Source of the DNA: Curvivirga sp965219885
Lineage (GTDB): Bacteria > Pseudomonadota > Alphaproteobacteria > UBA8366 > Aestuariispiraceae
Assembly: GCF_965219885.1 (NCBI RefSeq)
Contig: NZ_CBDCOT010000008.1
Span: 310,001-374,000 of the forward strand
DNA: 64,000 bases
Direction of reading: 5' to 3'
Part shown: piece after piece, positions 34,976 to 43,892 of the stretch
Position numbering within the stretch: position 1 is the first letter of the stretch
How the letters are laid out: each line of letters starts with the position of its first letter
The notes under the pieces: model-generated
The model's database searches: none
Told to the model about the DNA's origin: nothing
Seen by the model: only the letters and a program-made list of their open reading frames with translations
Translations under genes and position numbers: made by a program

Positions 34976-36436
34976 ATGACTATTCGTGAAGCGCTCACCT
35001 TCGACGACGTTTTGTTGCAACCAGCTCATTCAGAAGTTCTACCTCATCAGGTAAACACAGCAACACGATTTACGCGTGAAGTGAATCTAAATATCCCGAT
35101 GGTTTCTGCAGCAATGGATACTGTTACCGAAGGTCGTCTTGCGATCGCAATGGCACAACAAGGTGGTATCGGTGTTGTTCACAAAAATCTGGATATTGAA
35201 CAACAAGCCGAAGAAGTTCGTAAAGTTAAACGTTTTGAATCTGGTATGGTCGTAAACCCAATTACTATTACGCCGGAACGCACATTAGGTGATGCGTTAG
35301 ATGTTATGCGTTTTCATAATATCTCCGGTATTCCTGTTGTTTCAAAACGAAAAAAACACTTAGTTGGTATTTTAACAAACCGTGATGTTCGTTTTGCAGA
35401 TGACATGAATACACCTGTCAAAGAACTGATGACACGTAAAGGACTAGTTACAGTCAAAGAAGGCGTTGATCACGAAGAAGCAAAACGTCTTTTGCACTCG
35501 CACCGTATTGAAAAACTATTAGTCGTTGATGACCAACGCCATTGCGTTGGGTTAATCACAGTCAAGGATATGGAAAAATCCCAAAATTACCCCCATGCCT
35601 GTAAAGATGATCAAGGACGTCTTCGTGTTGCTGCTGCCACAGGAACTGGCACTTCTGGTATTGAACGATCTGAAGCATTAATTGATGCAGGTGTGGATGT
35701 GGTGATTGTGGATACTGCCCATGGTCATTCCCAAGGGGTTATCGATCAGGTAGCTGCGGTTAAAAAGCTTTCAAATTCTGTACAAGTTATTGCAGGTAAC
35801 ATTGCGACACCTGCGGCGGCACAAGCGTTGATTGATGCTGGCGCGGACGCCGTCAAAATCGGTATTGGACCTGGTTCTATCTGCACAACACGTATTGTTG
35901 CTGGTGTTGGAGTTCCGCAATTAACAGCTGTCATGGAATGTGCTGAAGTATGTCATAAACATGGTGTACCTGCGATTGCGGATGGTGGCATTAAGTTTTC
36001 AGGTGATATCGCAAAGGCGATTGCAGCAGGGGCAGACTGCGTGATGGTAGGCTCTCTTCTTGCTGGAACAGAAGAAGCACCGGGTGAAACATTCTTGTAT
36101 CAAGGTCGTTCCTATAAATCCTATCGTGGTATGGGCTCTGCTGGCGCAATGGCACGTGGATCAGCAGATCGTTACTTTCAGGAATCTGTGAATGAAAGCA
36201 ATAAATTTGTACCAGAAGGCGTAGAAGGACGTGTACCTTATAAAGGCCCTGTTGGTGGTGTTATTCATCAATTGAATGGAGGCTTAAAAGCCGCTATGGG
36301 TTATACAGGCAATGCAACTATTGCCGACATGCAAAAGAAATGTGAATTCCGTAAAATCACCTCTGCAGGCCTACGTGAATCACATGTACATGACATCACA
36401 GTAACAAAGGAAGCACCTAACTACCAAGGTCGCTAA
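34976..36436 (+). CDS. guaB: Inosine-5'-monophosphate dehydrogenase
   Basis: Rate-setting enzyme of guanine nucleotide synthesis (IMP to XMP with NAD+). The 486-residue protein has the barrel split by a pair of CBS domains (about residues 95-205), the catalytic loop GPGSICTTRI with C303, and a YRGMGSAGAM stretch in the flap. The first gene of a plus-strand series that includes guaA, so the two committed steps to GMP lie close together. Start chosen with a good AAGGAA site. Confidence 0.98.
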   Translation: MTIREALTFDDVLLQPAHSEVLPHQVNTATRFTREVNLNIPMVSAAMDTVTEGRLAIAMAQQGGIGVVHKNLDIEQQAEEVRKVKRFESGMVVNPITITPERTLGDALDVMRFHNISGIPVVSKRKKHLVGILTNRDVRFADDMNTPVKELMTRKGLVTVKEGVDHEEAKRLLHSHRIEKLLVVDDQRHCVGLITVKDMEKSQNYPHACKDDQGRLRVAAATGTGTSGIERSEALIDAGVDVVIVDTAHGHSQGVIDQVAAVKKLSNSVQVIAGNIATPAAAQALIDAGADAVKIGIGPGSICTTRIVAGVGVPQLTAVMECAEVCHKHGVPAIADGGIKFSGDIAKAIAAGADCVMVGSLLAGTEEAPGETFLYQGRSYKSYRGMGSAGAMARGSADRYFQESVNESNKFVPEGVEGRVPYKGPVGGVIHQLNGGLKAAMGYTGNATIADMQKKCEFRKITSAGLRESHVHDITVTKEAPNYQGR

Positions 36437-36442
36437 GGAGAT

Positions 36443-36991
36443 ATGACAAATCGCCGCCTAGAAACAGAACGATTGATCCTCAGACCTATTGAAGAGGCTG
36501 ATATCGACCTTGCCCTGGAAATGAATACTGATCCAGAGGTAACAAAGCATCTGGGCGGCCCTTTGTCTGTTGAAGAGAATCAGAAGCGCATGAATAAGTG
36601 GCTTAATCTTCAAAAGGAAGGCCCACATTTTGGTATCTGGCTTATGGTTCGCAAAGAGGATAACCGCAAATTAGGTACAATTGGCATGTTTAAAATGCCC
36701 GTTGACGAAGAAGAAACGACCTTCACCGATTATATAGAAATCGGATATCGTTCTATCCCAGAAGCATGGGGTAAAGGCTATATGACGGAAGGTGCCAAAG
36801 AAGTTATCCGCTATATCTTTACGCAAACAGAACTGGAAGAGATAGCCGGTTGCGCAGATCACGAAAATTTCGCATCTCAAACTGTGCTACAAAAAATTGG
36901 CTTGGAACCAAAAGGAACCTTTTATTGCTATAGCGATGATCTTCCCTTCTTCTTGGCACAAAAAGATAAATGGTTAGCAGCATATGACTAA
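36443..36991 (+). CDS. GNAT family N-acetyltransferase (tandem copy 1)
   Basis: A 182-residue RimJ-type (Acetyltransf_3) protein. It begins with the typical LETERLILRPIEEAD and has the acetyl-CoA loop around AWGKGYMTEG (about residues 111-120), followed by ENFASQTVLQKIGL. The substrate cannot be told; this group acetylates protein N-termini, small amines or antibiotics. It starts 6 bp after guaB with AAGGAG just upstream. Two further copies follow with the same length and period. Confidence 0.9.
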   Translation: MTNRRLETERLILRPIEEADIDLALEMNTDPEVTKHLGGPLSVEENQKRMNKWLNLQKEGPHFGIWLMVRKEDNRKLGTIGMFKMPVDEEETTFTDYIEIGYRSIPEAWGKGYMTEGAKEVIRYIFTQTELEEIAGCADHENFASQTVLQKIGLEPKGTFYCYSDDLPFFLAQKDKWLAAYD

Positions 36992-37532
36992 ACCGATCCT
37001 AATAACTGACCGCCTTATCTTACAGCCTCTAGAACATAATGATCTCGACTTGATCATTTCGCTCTTCACCGACGAAGAAATCATGAAATATGCAGGTGGC
37101 GCCGTTAATGCGGAAAGTTGTGAAAAAGAATTGCCGGATTATGCTGGTCTTGGGCATAAAGTCGCCCATCAAGGTGTTTGGACCATAGGGTTAAGAGAAA
37201 CAGGTGAGAAATTTGGCACTTTCTCGCTCTTCCCGATGCCAAAGGATAAAGAAGAAACAATCCCGACCGGACATACCGAAATTGGGTATTTTATTTTGAA
37301 AGACTATTGGGGAAAAGGATATGTCACCGAAGCCGCTATACACATGATCAAATTTGCATTTACCGAGACGGATTTGGAACAACTTACTGCATGTGTTGAT
37401 GACGAGAATACCGCCTCACGCAATATTTTACAAAAGGTTGGCATGATTGAAGATGGTACAATTGAAGCGTATGGAACCACCCTGCCTTTCTTCACATTGA
37501 ATAAACAAGATTGGCTTACGAAGAATGGCTGA
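36984..37532 (+). CDS. GNAT family N-acetyltransferase (tandem copy 2)
   Basis: The second of three 182-residue paralogues. It has LITDRLILQPLEHND at the start, the acetyl-CoA loop YWGKGYVTEA and ENTASRNILQKVGM. It overlaps the first copy by 8 bp (ATGACTAA carries both start and stop), implying translational coupling. The sequence has diverged clearly from its neighbours, so a changed substrate is possible. Confidence 0.9.
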   Translation: MTKPILITDRLILQPLEHNDLDLIISLFTDEEIMKYAGGAVNAESCEKELPDYAGLGHKVAHQGVWTIGLRETGEKFGTFSLFPMPKDKEETIPTGHTEIGYFILKDYWGKGYVTEAAIHMIKFAFTETDLEQLTACVDDENTASRNILQKVGMIEDGTIEAYGTTLPFFTLNKQDWLTKNG

Positions 37533-38073
37533 AGTTATTGAAACAGACCGCCTTATCCTGCGACCAATTGATGAAGATGATAAGGAATTCATCTTTTCAA
37601 TGAATGAAAATGCACAAATGATGGAGACCTTGCCAGAAATCCCTTTCACCAGTGCTGAGCTACGAAAAAGAGAGGATTGGCTATTTCAAAGCGAAGGTAA
37701 AATCCACGGTGGTGCTTGGATCATGCTGACAAAAGAAGACAATGCACCAATCGGCAGTATCATCTTTTGTAAAATGCCACTTAGCGAATATGGCATTGCC
37801 CCTGTCACCTATACCGATCATGTTGAAATCGGATATCGTTGCCTCCCGGAAACATGGGGGAAAGGCTATACAACCGAAGCAGGTAAAGCTGTTATTTCCT
37901 ACGTTTTTGAGAACAATATTCTCAATCAAGTTACGGCCTGTACGGATGACGATAATCTGGCGTCTCAAGCGGTTTTAAAGAAGATCGGATTAAAACCAGC
38001 AGGACGCACAGATTGCTATGGTGGAAATTTCCCGTTTTTCGCAATTTCCAAGGAGGATTGGCTTGCCTCTTAA
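37525..38073 (+). CDS. GNAT family N-acetyltransferase (tandem copy 3)
   Basis: The third 182-residue paralogue, with IETDRLILRPIDEDD, TWGKGYTTEAGK and DNLASQAVLKKIGL. It overlaps copy 2 by 8 bp (ATGGCTGA). It has a somewhat longer loop before the acetyl-CoA motif (MPLSEYGIAPVTYTDH) and a shorter C-terminal end. An inverted repeat follows before the RNA methyltransferase gene. Confidence 0.9.
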   Translation: MAEVIETDRLILRPIDEDDKEFIFSMNENAQMMETLPEIPFTSAELRKREDWLFQSEGKIHGGAWIMLTKEDNAPIGSIIFCKMPLSEYGIAPVTYTDHVEIGYRCLPETWGKGYTTEAGKAVISYVFENNILNQVTACTDDDNLASQAVLKKIGLKPAGRTDCYGGNFPFFAISKEDWLAS

Positions 38074-38110
38074 GGCGTTTTCTCTTAAATCACTGCTTTA
38101 CAGAATTTTT

Positions 38111-38136
38111 ACCTCAAAAGACTGAATTATTGAGGT
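38111..38136. other. Inverted repeat upstream of the RsmB/NOP gene
   Basis: ACCTCAA (38111-38117) and TTGAGGT (38130-38136) form a 7-bp inverted repeat with a 12-nt spacer in the 79-bp gap after the GNAT genes. No T run follows, so it is not a clear terminator; it may be an operator or leader hairpin. Confidence 0.3.
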
Positions 38137-38152
38137 TAGTTAGGATAATTGA

Positions 38153-39475
38153 ATGACCCCAGGCGCACAAATTGCAGCCGCTATTGATCTTCTAGATCAA
38201 ATGGATCGCCCAGACGCTCCTCCTGCAGATAAAGTATTAAGTGATTGGAACCGTGCAAATCGTTATGCAGGGTCAAAGGACCGTAATGCAATTGCCTCCC
38301 TCTTCTATGCCGTTCTGCGTTATCGTGGACAACTAGATTGGTGGATTAAACGTTGTCAGGGTGGCGATGGCCAAAACCGCCATCGCATGGTGATCTGGCT
38401 TACACTTGGCGAAGGTTTCTCAATGGAGGAGATCAAACCTTTCTTCGATGGGGAGCGTTACAATCCAAAACCACTCACCCCAGCTGAGGAGCGTATCCTA
38501 ATTGAACTTAGCCAAGAAAAATTGGATAAATCTTGTCAACCAGACATGACCCAAGCCAATGCACCTTTGTGGTTGGAAGAAAATTTTAAAACAGTATTTG
38601 GTGAAAATATTAAACAAGAGCTTTCAGCTTTCTGCGAAGAAGCACCTGTGGATCTGCGTGTAAATACGCTTAAAGCATCAAAAGAAGAAGCTAAACAAGC
38701 CCTGAAAGAAGAAGGCATAGAGACAGCTGACTGTGATTACTCTCCCTTTGGGTTACGTTTGGAACGTCGTCGCCCCCTATCAGGCACAAAAGCCTTCAAA
38801 GACGGGTTAGTTGAGGTACAAGATGAAGGCTCGCAATTAGCAGCTATTCTGGCTGATACAAAACCGGGACATAAAGTTGTTGATTTCTGCGCTGGTGCTG
38901 GCGGTAAGTCACTAGCCATGGGAGCTGCAATGAATAACACAGGCCGCATTATTGCCTGTGATGTATCCGAAGGTCGTTTAAAACGTGCAGCTATTCGGTT
39001 TAAGCGCGCAGGCCTTTATATGATTGAGCGTCGTACGTTAACAAGTGAACGTGATAAATGGGTGAAACGTCGTTCAGGTCGCATGGATGGTGGATTTGAT
39101 CGTGTATTTGTAGATGCACCCTGCACAGGTACAGGTACATGGCGTCGTAACCCTGATCAAAAATGGAAACTCACCCAAAAAGATGTTGAGGAATTAGCAA
39201 CTCTGCAATCTTCAATTCTGGACTCTGCCTGTCGTTTGGTTGTGCCGGGTGGACGCTTGATTTACGTAACCTGCTCTATCCTTCAAGAGGAAAATGAAGC
39301 GCAAGTTGAACGTTTCTTGAAAGAAAATGATAACTTCTTCATCCATCCAATTAAAGATGTTTGGAAAGATACGTTGGGCAGTGACTGTCCAACAGACAAA
39401 GATTATTTACGCCTGACACCGCATGCACACGGAACCGATGGTTTCTTTGTCGCGGTAATGGGTCGAAAACTGTAA
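38153..39475 (+). CDS. RsmB/NOP family RNA (cytosine-5-)-methyltransferase
   Basis: A 440-residue SAM-dependent m5C methyltransferase. An N-terminal NusB-like helical domain (about residues 1-135) precedes the catalytic domain with the SAM loop VVDFCAGAGGKSLAMG, the first catalytic Cys in VDAPCTGTGTWRRNP and the second in VTCSILQEEN. Alphaproteobacteria often have such a gene between guaB and guaA. The target (16S rRNA C967 as for RsmB, or another site) is inferred from family only. Confidence 0.92.
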   Translation: MTPGAQIAAAIDLLDQMDRPDAPPADKVLSDWNRANRYAGSKDRNAIASLFYAVLRYRGQLDWWIKRCQGGDGQNRHRMVIWLTLGEGFSMEEIKPFFDGERYNPKPLTPAEERILIELSQEKLDKSCQPDMTQANAPLWLEENFKTVFGENIKQELSAFCEEAPVDLRVNTLKASKEEAKQALKEEGIETADCDYSPFGLRLERRRPLSGTKAFKDGLVEVQDEGSQLAAILADTKPGHKVVDFCAGAGGKSLAMGAAMNNTGRIIACDVSEGRLKRAAIRFKRAGLYMIERRTLTSERDKWVKRRSGRMDGGFDRVFVDAPCTGTGTWRRNPDQKWKLTQKDVEELATLQSSILDSACRLVVPGGRLIYVTCSILQEENEAQVERFLKENDNFFIHPIKDVWKDTLGSDCPTDKDYLRLTPHAHGTDGFFVAVMGRKL

Positions 39476-39507
39476 TTTTATAAGTGTGAACGGTAAGGAT
39501 AAAACAT

Positions 39508-41058
39508 ATGAGCGAACGTATACTCATTATTGACTTTGGATCGCAAGTCACCCAACTAATTGCGCGCCGTGCTCGTGAAGCTGGTGTGTATAGTGAAATT
39601 CATCCTTTCAACAAAGTAACCGTTGAAACAGTTAAAGACTTCGATCCAAAGGGTATTATCCTTTCTGGTGGCCCGGCAAGTGTGACAGAGATCGACTCCC
39701 CACGTGCCCCACAAGAAATTTTTGATCTCGGCCTTCCAATCCTAGGTATCTGCTACGGCCAACAAACCATGTGTGAACAACTTGGTGGTAAAGTTGAGAA
39801 TTCCGATCACCAAGAATTTGGTCGTGCTGAGATTGATATCGTTGAAGATTGTGACCTTTTCCATGGTGCATGGAATGTAGGTACACAAGAAGTTGTTTGG
39901 ATGAGCCATGGTGACAAAGTTGGTAAACTTCCAGAAGGTTTCCGTATTGTCGCAAAAACAGGTGGCGCACCTTATGCAGCTATCGCAAATGATGAAAAAC
40001 GTTTCTATGGTGTTCAGTTTCACCCCGAAGTTGCCCATACACCGCATGGTGCACAACTAATCAATAACTTCATCCACGGTGTTTGTGGGTGTAAGGGCGA
40101 CTGGACAATGGCAGCTTATAAACAGCAGGCAATCGAAGCCATCCGCCGTCAAGTTGGTGACAAGAAAGTGATCTGCGGCCTCTCCGGTGGTGTTGATTCT
40201 TCAGTCGCAGCTGTATTGATCCATGAGGCAATTGGCGACCAACTCACATGTATCTTTGTTGATCATGGCCTACTTCGCCTAAACGAAGCAGAACAAGTCG
40301 TTGATTTATTCTCTAAACATTACAATATTCCTTTGGTTCATCGTAATGCAGAGGATTTATTCCTTGGCAAGCTTGAAGGTCAAAGTGATCCAGAAACAAA
40401 ACGCAAAATCATTGGTGGTTTGTTTATCGACGTATTCGAAGAAGAAGCAAATAAAATCGGTGGCGCTGATTTCTTGGCCCAAGGCACCCTTTATCCAGAT
40501 GTGATTGAATCTGTATCTTTCACAGGTGGTCCTTCACAAACTATTAAATCCCATCATAACGTGGGTGGTTTACCGGAACGCATGAATATGGATTTGGTTG
40601 AACCTCTTCGTGAATTATTTAAAGATGAAGTACGTGCCCTTGGCCGTGAACTGGGGATTCCAGAAAGCCTTCTTGGTCGTCACCCATTCCCTGGACCGGG
40701 TTTAGCAATCCGCATTCCGGGTGATCTCACCAAAGAAAAATGCGATATTCTTCGTAAAGCTGACGCCATCTATTTAGATGAAATTCGTAAAGCAGGTCTT
40801 TATGACGAAATCTGGCAAGCATTTATGGTTCTATTACCAGTGAAAACCGTAGGTGTTATGGGTGACGCCCGTACCTATGAATATGTGGCTGCGATGCGTG
40901 CGGTGACGTCGACAGATGGTATGACAGCTGATGTTTATCCGTTTGAGCCAGCTTTCCTTACAGCAACAGCAACCCGCATTGTAAATGAGGTTCGTGGAAT
41001 TAACCGCGTTTGTTACGATTACACATCGAAACCTCCTGGAACAATTGAGTGGGAATAA
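39508..41058 (+). CDS. guaA: GMP synthase (glutamine-hydrolysing)
   Basis: Converts XMP to GMP with ATP and glutamine. The 516-residue protein joins a class I glutamine amidotransferase (catalytic Cys in GICYGQQTMC, His/Glu in QFHPEVAHT) to an ATP-pyrophosphatase (P-loop GLSGGVDSSVAA) and a C-terminal dimerisation domain ending KPPGTIEWE. Length is normal. A terminator closes the transcript 20 bp downstream. Confidence 0.98.
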   Translation: MSERILIIDFGSQVTQLIARRAREAGVYSEIHPFNKVTVETVKDFDPKGIILSGGPASVTEIDSPRAPQEIFDLGLPILGICYGQQTMCEQLGGKVENSDHQEFGRAEIDIVEDCDLFHGAWNVGTQEVVWMSHGDKVGKLPEGFRIVAKTGGAPYAAIANDEKRFYGVQFHPEVAHTPHGAQLINNFIHGVCGCKGDWTMAAYKQQAIEAIRRQVGDKKVICGLSGGVDSSVAAVLIHEAIGDQLTCIFVDHGLLRLNEAEQVVDLFSKHYNIPLVHRNAEDLFLGKLEGQSDPETKRKIIGGLFIDVFEEEANKIGGADFLAQGTLYPDVIESVSFTGGPSQTIKSHHNVGGLPERMNMDLVEPLRELFKDEVRALGRELGIPESLLGRHPFPGPGLAIRIPGDLTKEKCDILRKADAIYLDEIRKAGLYDEIWQAFMVLLPVKTVGVMGDARTYEYVAAMRAVTSTDGMTADVYPFEPAFLTATATRIVNEVRGINRVCYDYTSKPPGTIEWE

Positions 41059-41077
41059 AGAACACTCGGTTTATTCA

Positions 41078-41110
41078 AGCCAGCATCTATATCAGATGCT
41101 GGCTTTTTTT
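41078..41110 (+). terminator. Rho-independent terminator after guaA
   Basis: A perfect 11-bp stem (AGCCAGCATCT with AGATGCTGGCT, 5-nt loop) and seven T residues. Confidence 0.95.
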
Positions 41111-41242
41111 GTGTTCTATAAAAAAAGCACTAACATATTATGATTAAAGGAAAATCTATCGCCAAATATGTTTAGTAAACATTTAAACTTCAAGTAAAGA
41201 TAGATTGAAAGCATGAATAATTTATATCATATCTATATTTTA

Positions 41243-41270
41243 TTGAAATTTATCTAAAATACTATATATT
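41243..41270 (+). promoter_or_regulatory. Predicted promoter of the RTX gene
   Basis: TTGAAA (41243-41248), a 16-nt spacer and TATATT (41265-41270) in a very A+T-rich region; the RTX start codon is 31 bp further on. Confidence 0.5.
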
Positions 41271-41301
41271 CGGATCATAACGATTTTAAATGGTGATTCA
41301 T

Positions 41302-43437
41302 ATGAGTATTATTGTAAACAACAGTAACAAGGTTATCATCCTTCATTACGAAGCTCTTGCTGAACAAAGCTTGTTTGAATATGTACCGGGTTATTCGGTA
41401 CTTACTGACTTCGATCCAGAAATGGCAATTATAACCGTATCTGGCGATAATATTGTATTCACCTTTGCAGATGGCACGACTTTTACTTTAACAAAAATTG
41501 TGAACTATCTTGTGGAAGAAGGCGTTCCAGAGACCGACTTCAGTGACATACCATCTTTGAATAATCTCTTTGATTACATCTTCGATGAAGACTTTATGCT
41601 TGAAGAATTAAACGAAATTGCGCCGGCTGCAAATTCAGAGAATCAAACCTCACATATATTTACGCAACAAAGAGAAGAAGTTATTGAAAACGCAGATGTC
41701 ATCTCAGTGAAGCCACGAAATATTCAAACGCTAGATAATACTGAAGAAGTGAGGCTCGCAGTAAATCCTCTGCCAATCATCAAAGGAAAACCATTCTCTC
41801 AAAATCTTCAAAACGAAACAAGAGATGAAAAAGCGTCGGCAAATCAAATACCTGGTGACAATTTTGAAGGTACAGCAAGAAAAGATGTTTATAACGGTTC
41901 TGCCGGAGATGATCTAATTTATGGTTATGAACATAATGACACTCTAAGTGGCGCTGAAGGCAATGACAGGATTCTTGGCGGTACAGGTAGAGATAAGCTT
42001 TATGGGAATTCAGGTAATGACATCCTATCTGGAGAAGAAGGGAATGATCGTCTCTATGGTGGTACTGGACAAGATACACTAAATGGTGGTTCTGGTAGAG
42101 ATCTTCTTTATGGCAATGAAGGACAGGATACACTTTCAGGTGGCGCAGGGCATGATGTCCTGCGCGGAGGTGCAGATAATGACCTCTTAAATGGCAATGA
42201 AGGGAATGATCGCCTCTATGGTGGAGATGGAAATGATATCCTGACAGATACGTCAGGCAGAAACCGCCTTTATGGTGAAGACGGTAATGATCAACTCACA
42301 ACTGGTGATAATAACGACCGCCTCTATGGTGGCTCTGGTAATGATACACTCGTCGCAGGCGGCGGAGCAGATCGTCTTTATGGTGGTGAAGGTAATGATA
42401 GTCTAGATGGTGGTTCTGGTAATGACAGACTCACAGGCGGTTCCGGCGAAGATATACTCTCTGGTGGCCTAGGAAATGACATATTGCGTGGTGGCGCTGA
42501 TAATGACCAGTTAAATGGCAATGAAGGTAATGACCGCCTTTATGGCGGAGATGGAAATGATATCCTGACAGATACGTCAGGCAAAAACCGCCTTTATGGT
42601 GAAGACGGAGATGATCAACTCACAACTGGCGATAATAACGACCGCCTCTATGGAGGCTCAGGTAATGATATACTCCTAGCAGGCGGTGGAGCAGATCGTC
42701 TTTATGGTGGTGAAGGAAATGATAGTCTAGATGGTGGCTCTGGTAATGACAGACTAACAGGTGGTTCCGGCGAAGACATACTCTCTGGTGGCCTAGGAAA
42801 TGACATATTGCGTGGTGGCGCTGATAATGATCAGCTAAATGGCAATGAAGGTAATGACCGCCTTTATGGCGGAGATGGAAATGATATCCTGACAGATACG
42901 TCAGGCAGAAACCGCCTTTACGGTGAAGACGGCAATGATCAACTCACAACTGGCGATAATAACGACCGCCTCTATGGCGGAGCAGGTAATGATACACTCG
43001 TCGCAGGCGGCGGAGCGGATCGCCTATATGGTGGATCAGGTAACGATACGCTCATTGCAGGCGGTGGTGCGGATCGCCTATTTGCTGGCGAAGGCATAGA
43101 TATTTTAGATGCCGGGTCTGGAAATGATCGCCTAACTGGTGGCCTCAATGATACCATGATAGGCGGTGCAGGTAATGATAGATTTTATCTAACAGATGTA
43201 GACGGCACACCGACAAAAGCAGGAATAATTGATGGTGGAGAGGGCAATAAAGATCGTCTCTATCTTGATGACTTAGTCGATGAAAACTGGGAAATCAAGG
43301 TCGGTGATGAGACCTTTGATTCTTCTTCCAGTAAAAAAGACGTAAACGCAGCTATCAAAGCTGAAGCTGGTACGTTTAGTATCTCAATAAACGATATAGA
43401 TATTGACGTGAAAGATGTAGAACGGGTCGATTGGTAA
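41302..43437 (+). CDS. RTX calcium-binding repeat protein
   Basis: A 711-residue acidic protein, probably secreted by a type I system. An N-terminal part of about 190 residues has no recognised domain. Then follow tandem glycine-rich nonapeptides (GGxGNDxLx type), about residues 195-640, which form calcium-filled beta-rolls in other RTX proteins. A short C-terminal region ending DVERVDW may hold the secretion signal. There is no N-terminal signal peptide. The repeats are built as 108-residue (324-bp) higher-order units. The ATG at 41302 has GGTGA upstream; another ATG lies four codons earlier. No type I secretion genes are nearby. Function (adhesin, S-layer, matrix protein) is unknown and no enzyme domain is visible. 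Confidence 0.9.
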   Translation: MSIIVNNSNKVIILHYEALAEQSLFEYVPGYSVLTDFDPEMAIITVSGDNIVFTFADGTTFTLTKIVNYLVEEGVPETDFSDIPSLNNLFDYIFDEDFMLEELNEIAPAANSENQTSHIFTQQREEVIENADVISVKPRNIQTLDNTEEVRLAVNPLPIIKGKPFSQNLQNETRDEKASANQIPGDNFEGTARKDVYNGSAGDDLIYGYEHNDTLSGAEGNDRILGGTGRDKLYGNSGNDILSGEEGNDRLYGGTGQDTLNGGSGRDLLYGNEGQDTLSGGAGHDVLRGGADNDLLNGNEGNDRLYGGDGNDILTDTSGRNRLYGEDGNDQLTTGDNNDRLYGGSGNDTLVAGGGADRLYGGEGNDSLDGGSGNDRLTGGSGEDILSGGLGNDILRGGADNDQLNGNEGNDRLYGGDGNDILTDTSGKNRLYGEDGDDQLTTGDNNDRLYGGSGNDILLAGGGADRLYGGEGNDSLDGGSGNDRLTGGSGEDILSGGLGNDILRGGADNDQLNGNEGNDRLYGGDGNDILTDTSGRNRLYGEDGNDQLTTGDNNDRLYGGAGNDTLVAGGGADRLYGGSGNDTLIAGGGADRLFAGEGIDILDAGSGNDRLTGGLNDTMIGGAGNDRFYLTDVDGTPTKAGIIDGGEGNKDRLYLDDLVDENWEIKVGDETFDSSSSKKDVNAAIKAEAGTFSISINDIDIDVKDVERVDW
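42175..43030 (+). repeat. Tandem 324-bp higher-order repeat in the RTX gene
   Basis: Near-identical units begin at 42175, 42499 and 42823, exactly 324 bp (12 nonapeptides of 27 bp) apart. Two copies are complete; the third runs about 200 bp, then a separate 54-bp (18-residue) duplication takes over. The high DNA-level identity points to recent slippage or unequal recombination. Confidence 0.9.
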
Positions 43438-43452
43438 AAAATCGTTTTGTCC

Positions 43453-43890
43453 CTACCCCTCCATAGGGATTGTGATCGGACCATCATTTACCAAAGACAC
43501 CTGCATATCGGCTGCGAACTGGCCTGTCTGAACTGGCAGGCCTTCTTCTTTTATCTTTTGAACAAAGTATTCGTATAATCGACACCCCTCATCAGGTGAA
43601 GCAGCTTTAGAAAAACCTGGACGGTTTCCTTTCTTCCAGTCAGCAGCAAGAGTAAACTGACTTACAACAAGTATCGACCCATTAATATCCTTAACGGATT
43701 TATTCATCTTTCCATTTTCGTCAGAAAAGATACGCATGGCTGCAATTTTGCGGGCAAAATAGTCCGCCTGACTATCTTCGTCCCCCTCTTCTGCACAGAT
43801 TAATACGAGCAAACCTTGATTAATTTTCCCAACGATCTCGCCTTCAACACGCACCGCTGCTTCTTTAACACGTTGAACAACAGCGCGCAT
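43453..43890 (-). CDS. dtd: D-aminoacyl-tRNA deacylase
   Basis: Removes D-amino acids (and glycine mischarged on tRNA-Ala) from tRNA. The 145-residue protein has the canonical start MRAVVQRVKEAAV, the catalytic SQFTLAADWKKGNRPGF, and the NDGPITIP end with the Gly-Pro motif. Length is exactly normal. It is convergent with the RTX gene (15 bp gap) and starts 2 bp after rlmE. Confidence 0.96.
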   Translation of the reverse strand: MRAVVQRVKEAAVRVEGEIVGKINQGLLVLICAEEGDEDSQADYFARKIAAMRIFSDENGKMNKSVKDINGSILVVSQFTLAADWKKGNRPGFSKAASPDEGCRLYEYFVQKIKEEGLPVQTGQFAADMQVSLVNDGPITIPMEG

Positions 43891-43892
43891 AA

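Noticed and set aside
41780..42133. Minus-strand reading frame inside the RTX gene
   Set aside because: A His/Leu/Tyr-rich shadow of the repeat coding strand, with no ribosome site or sensible product.
42175..43030. CRISPR-like array
   Set aside because: The regular repeats are in frame, 27-bp based and code for RTX nonapeptides; there are no unique spacers and no cas genes.
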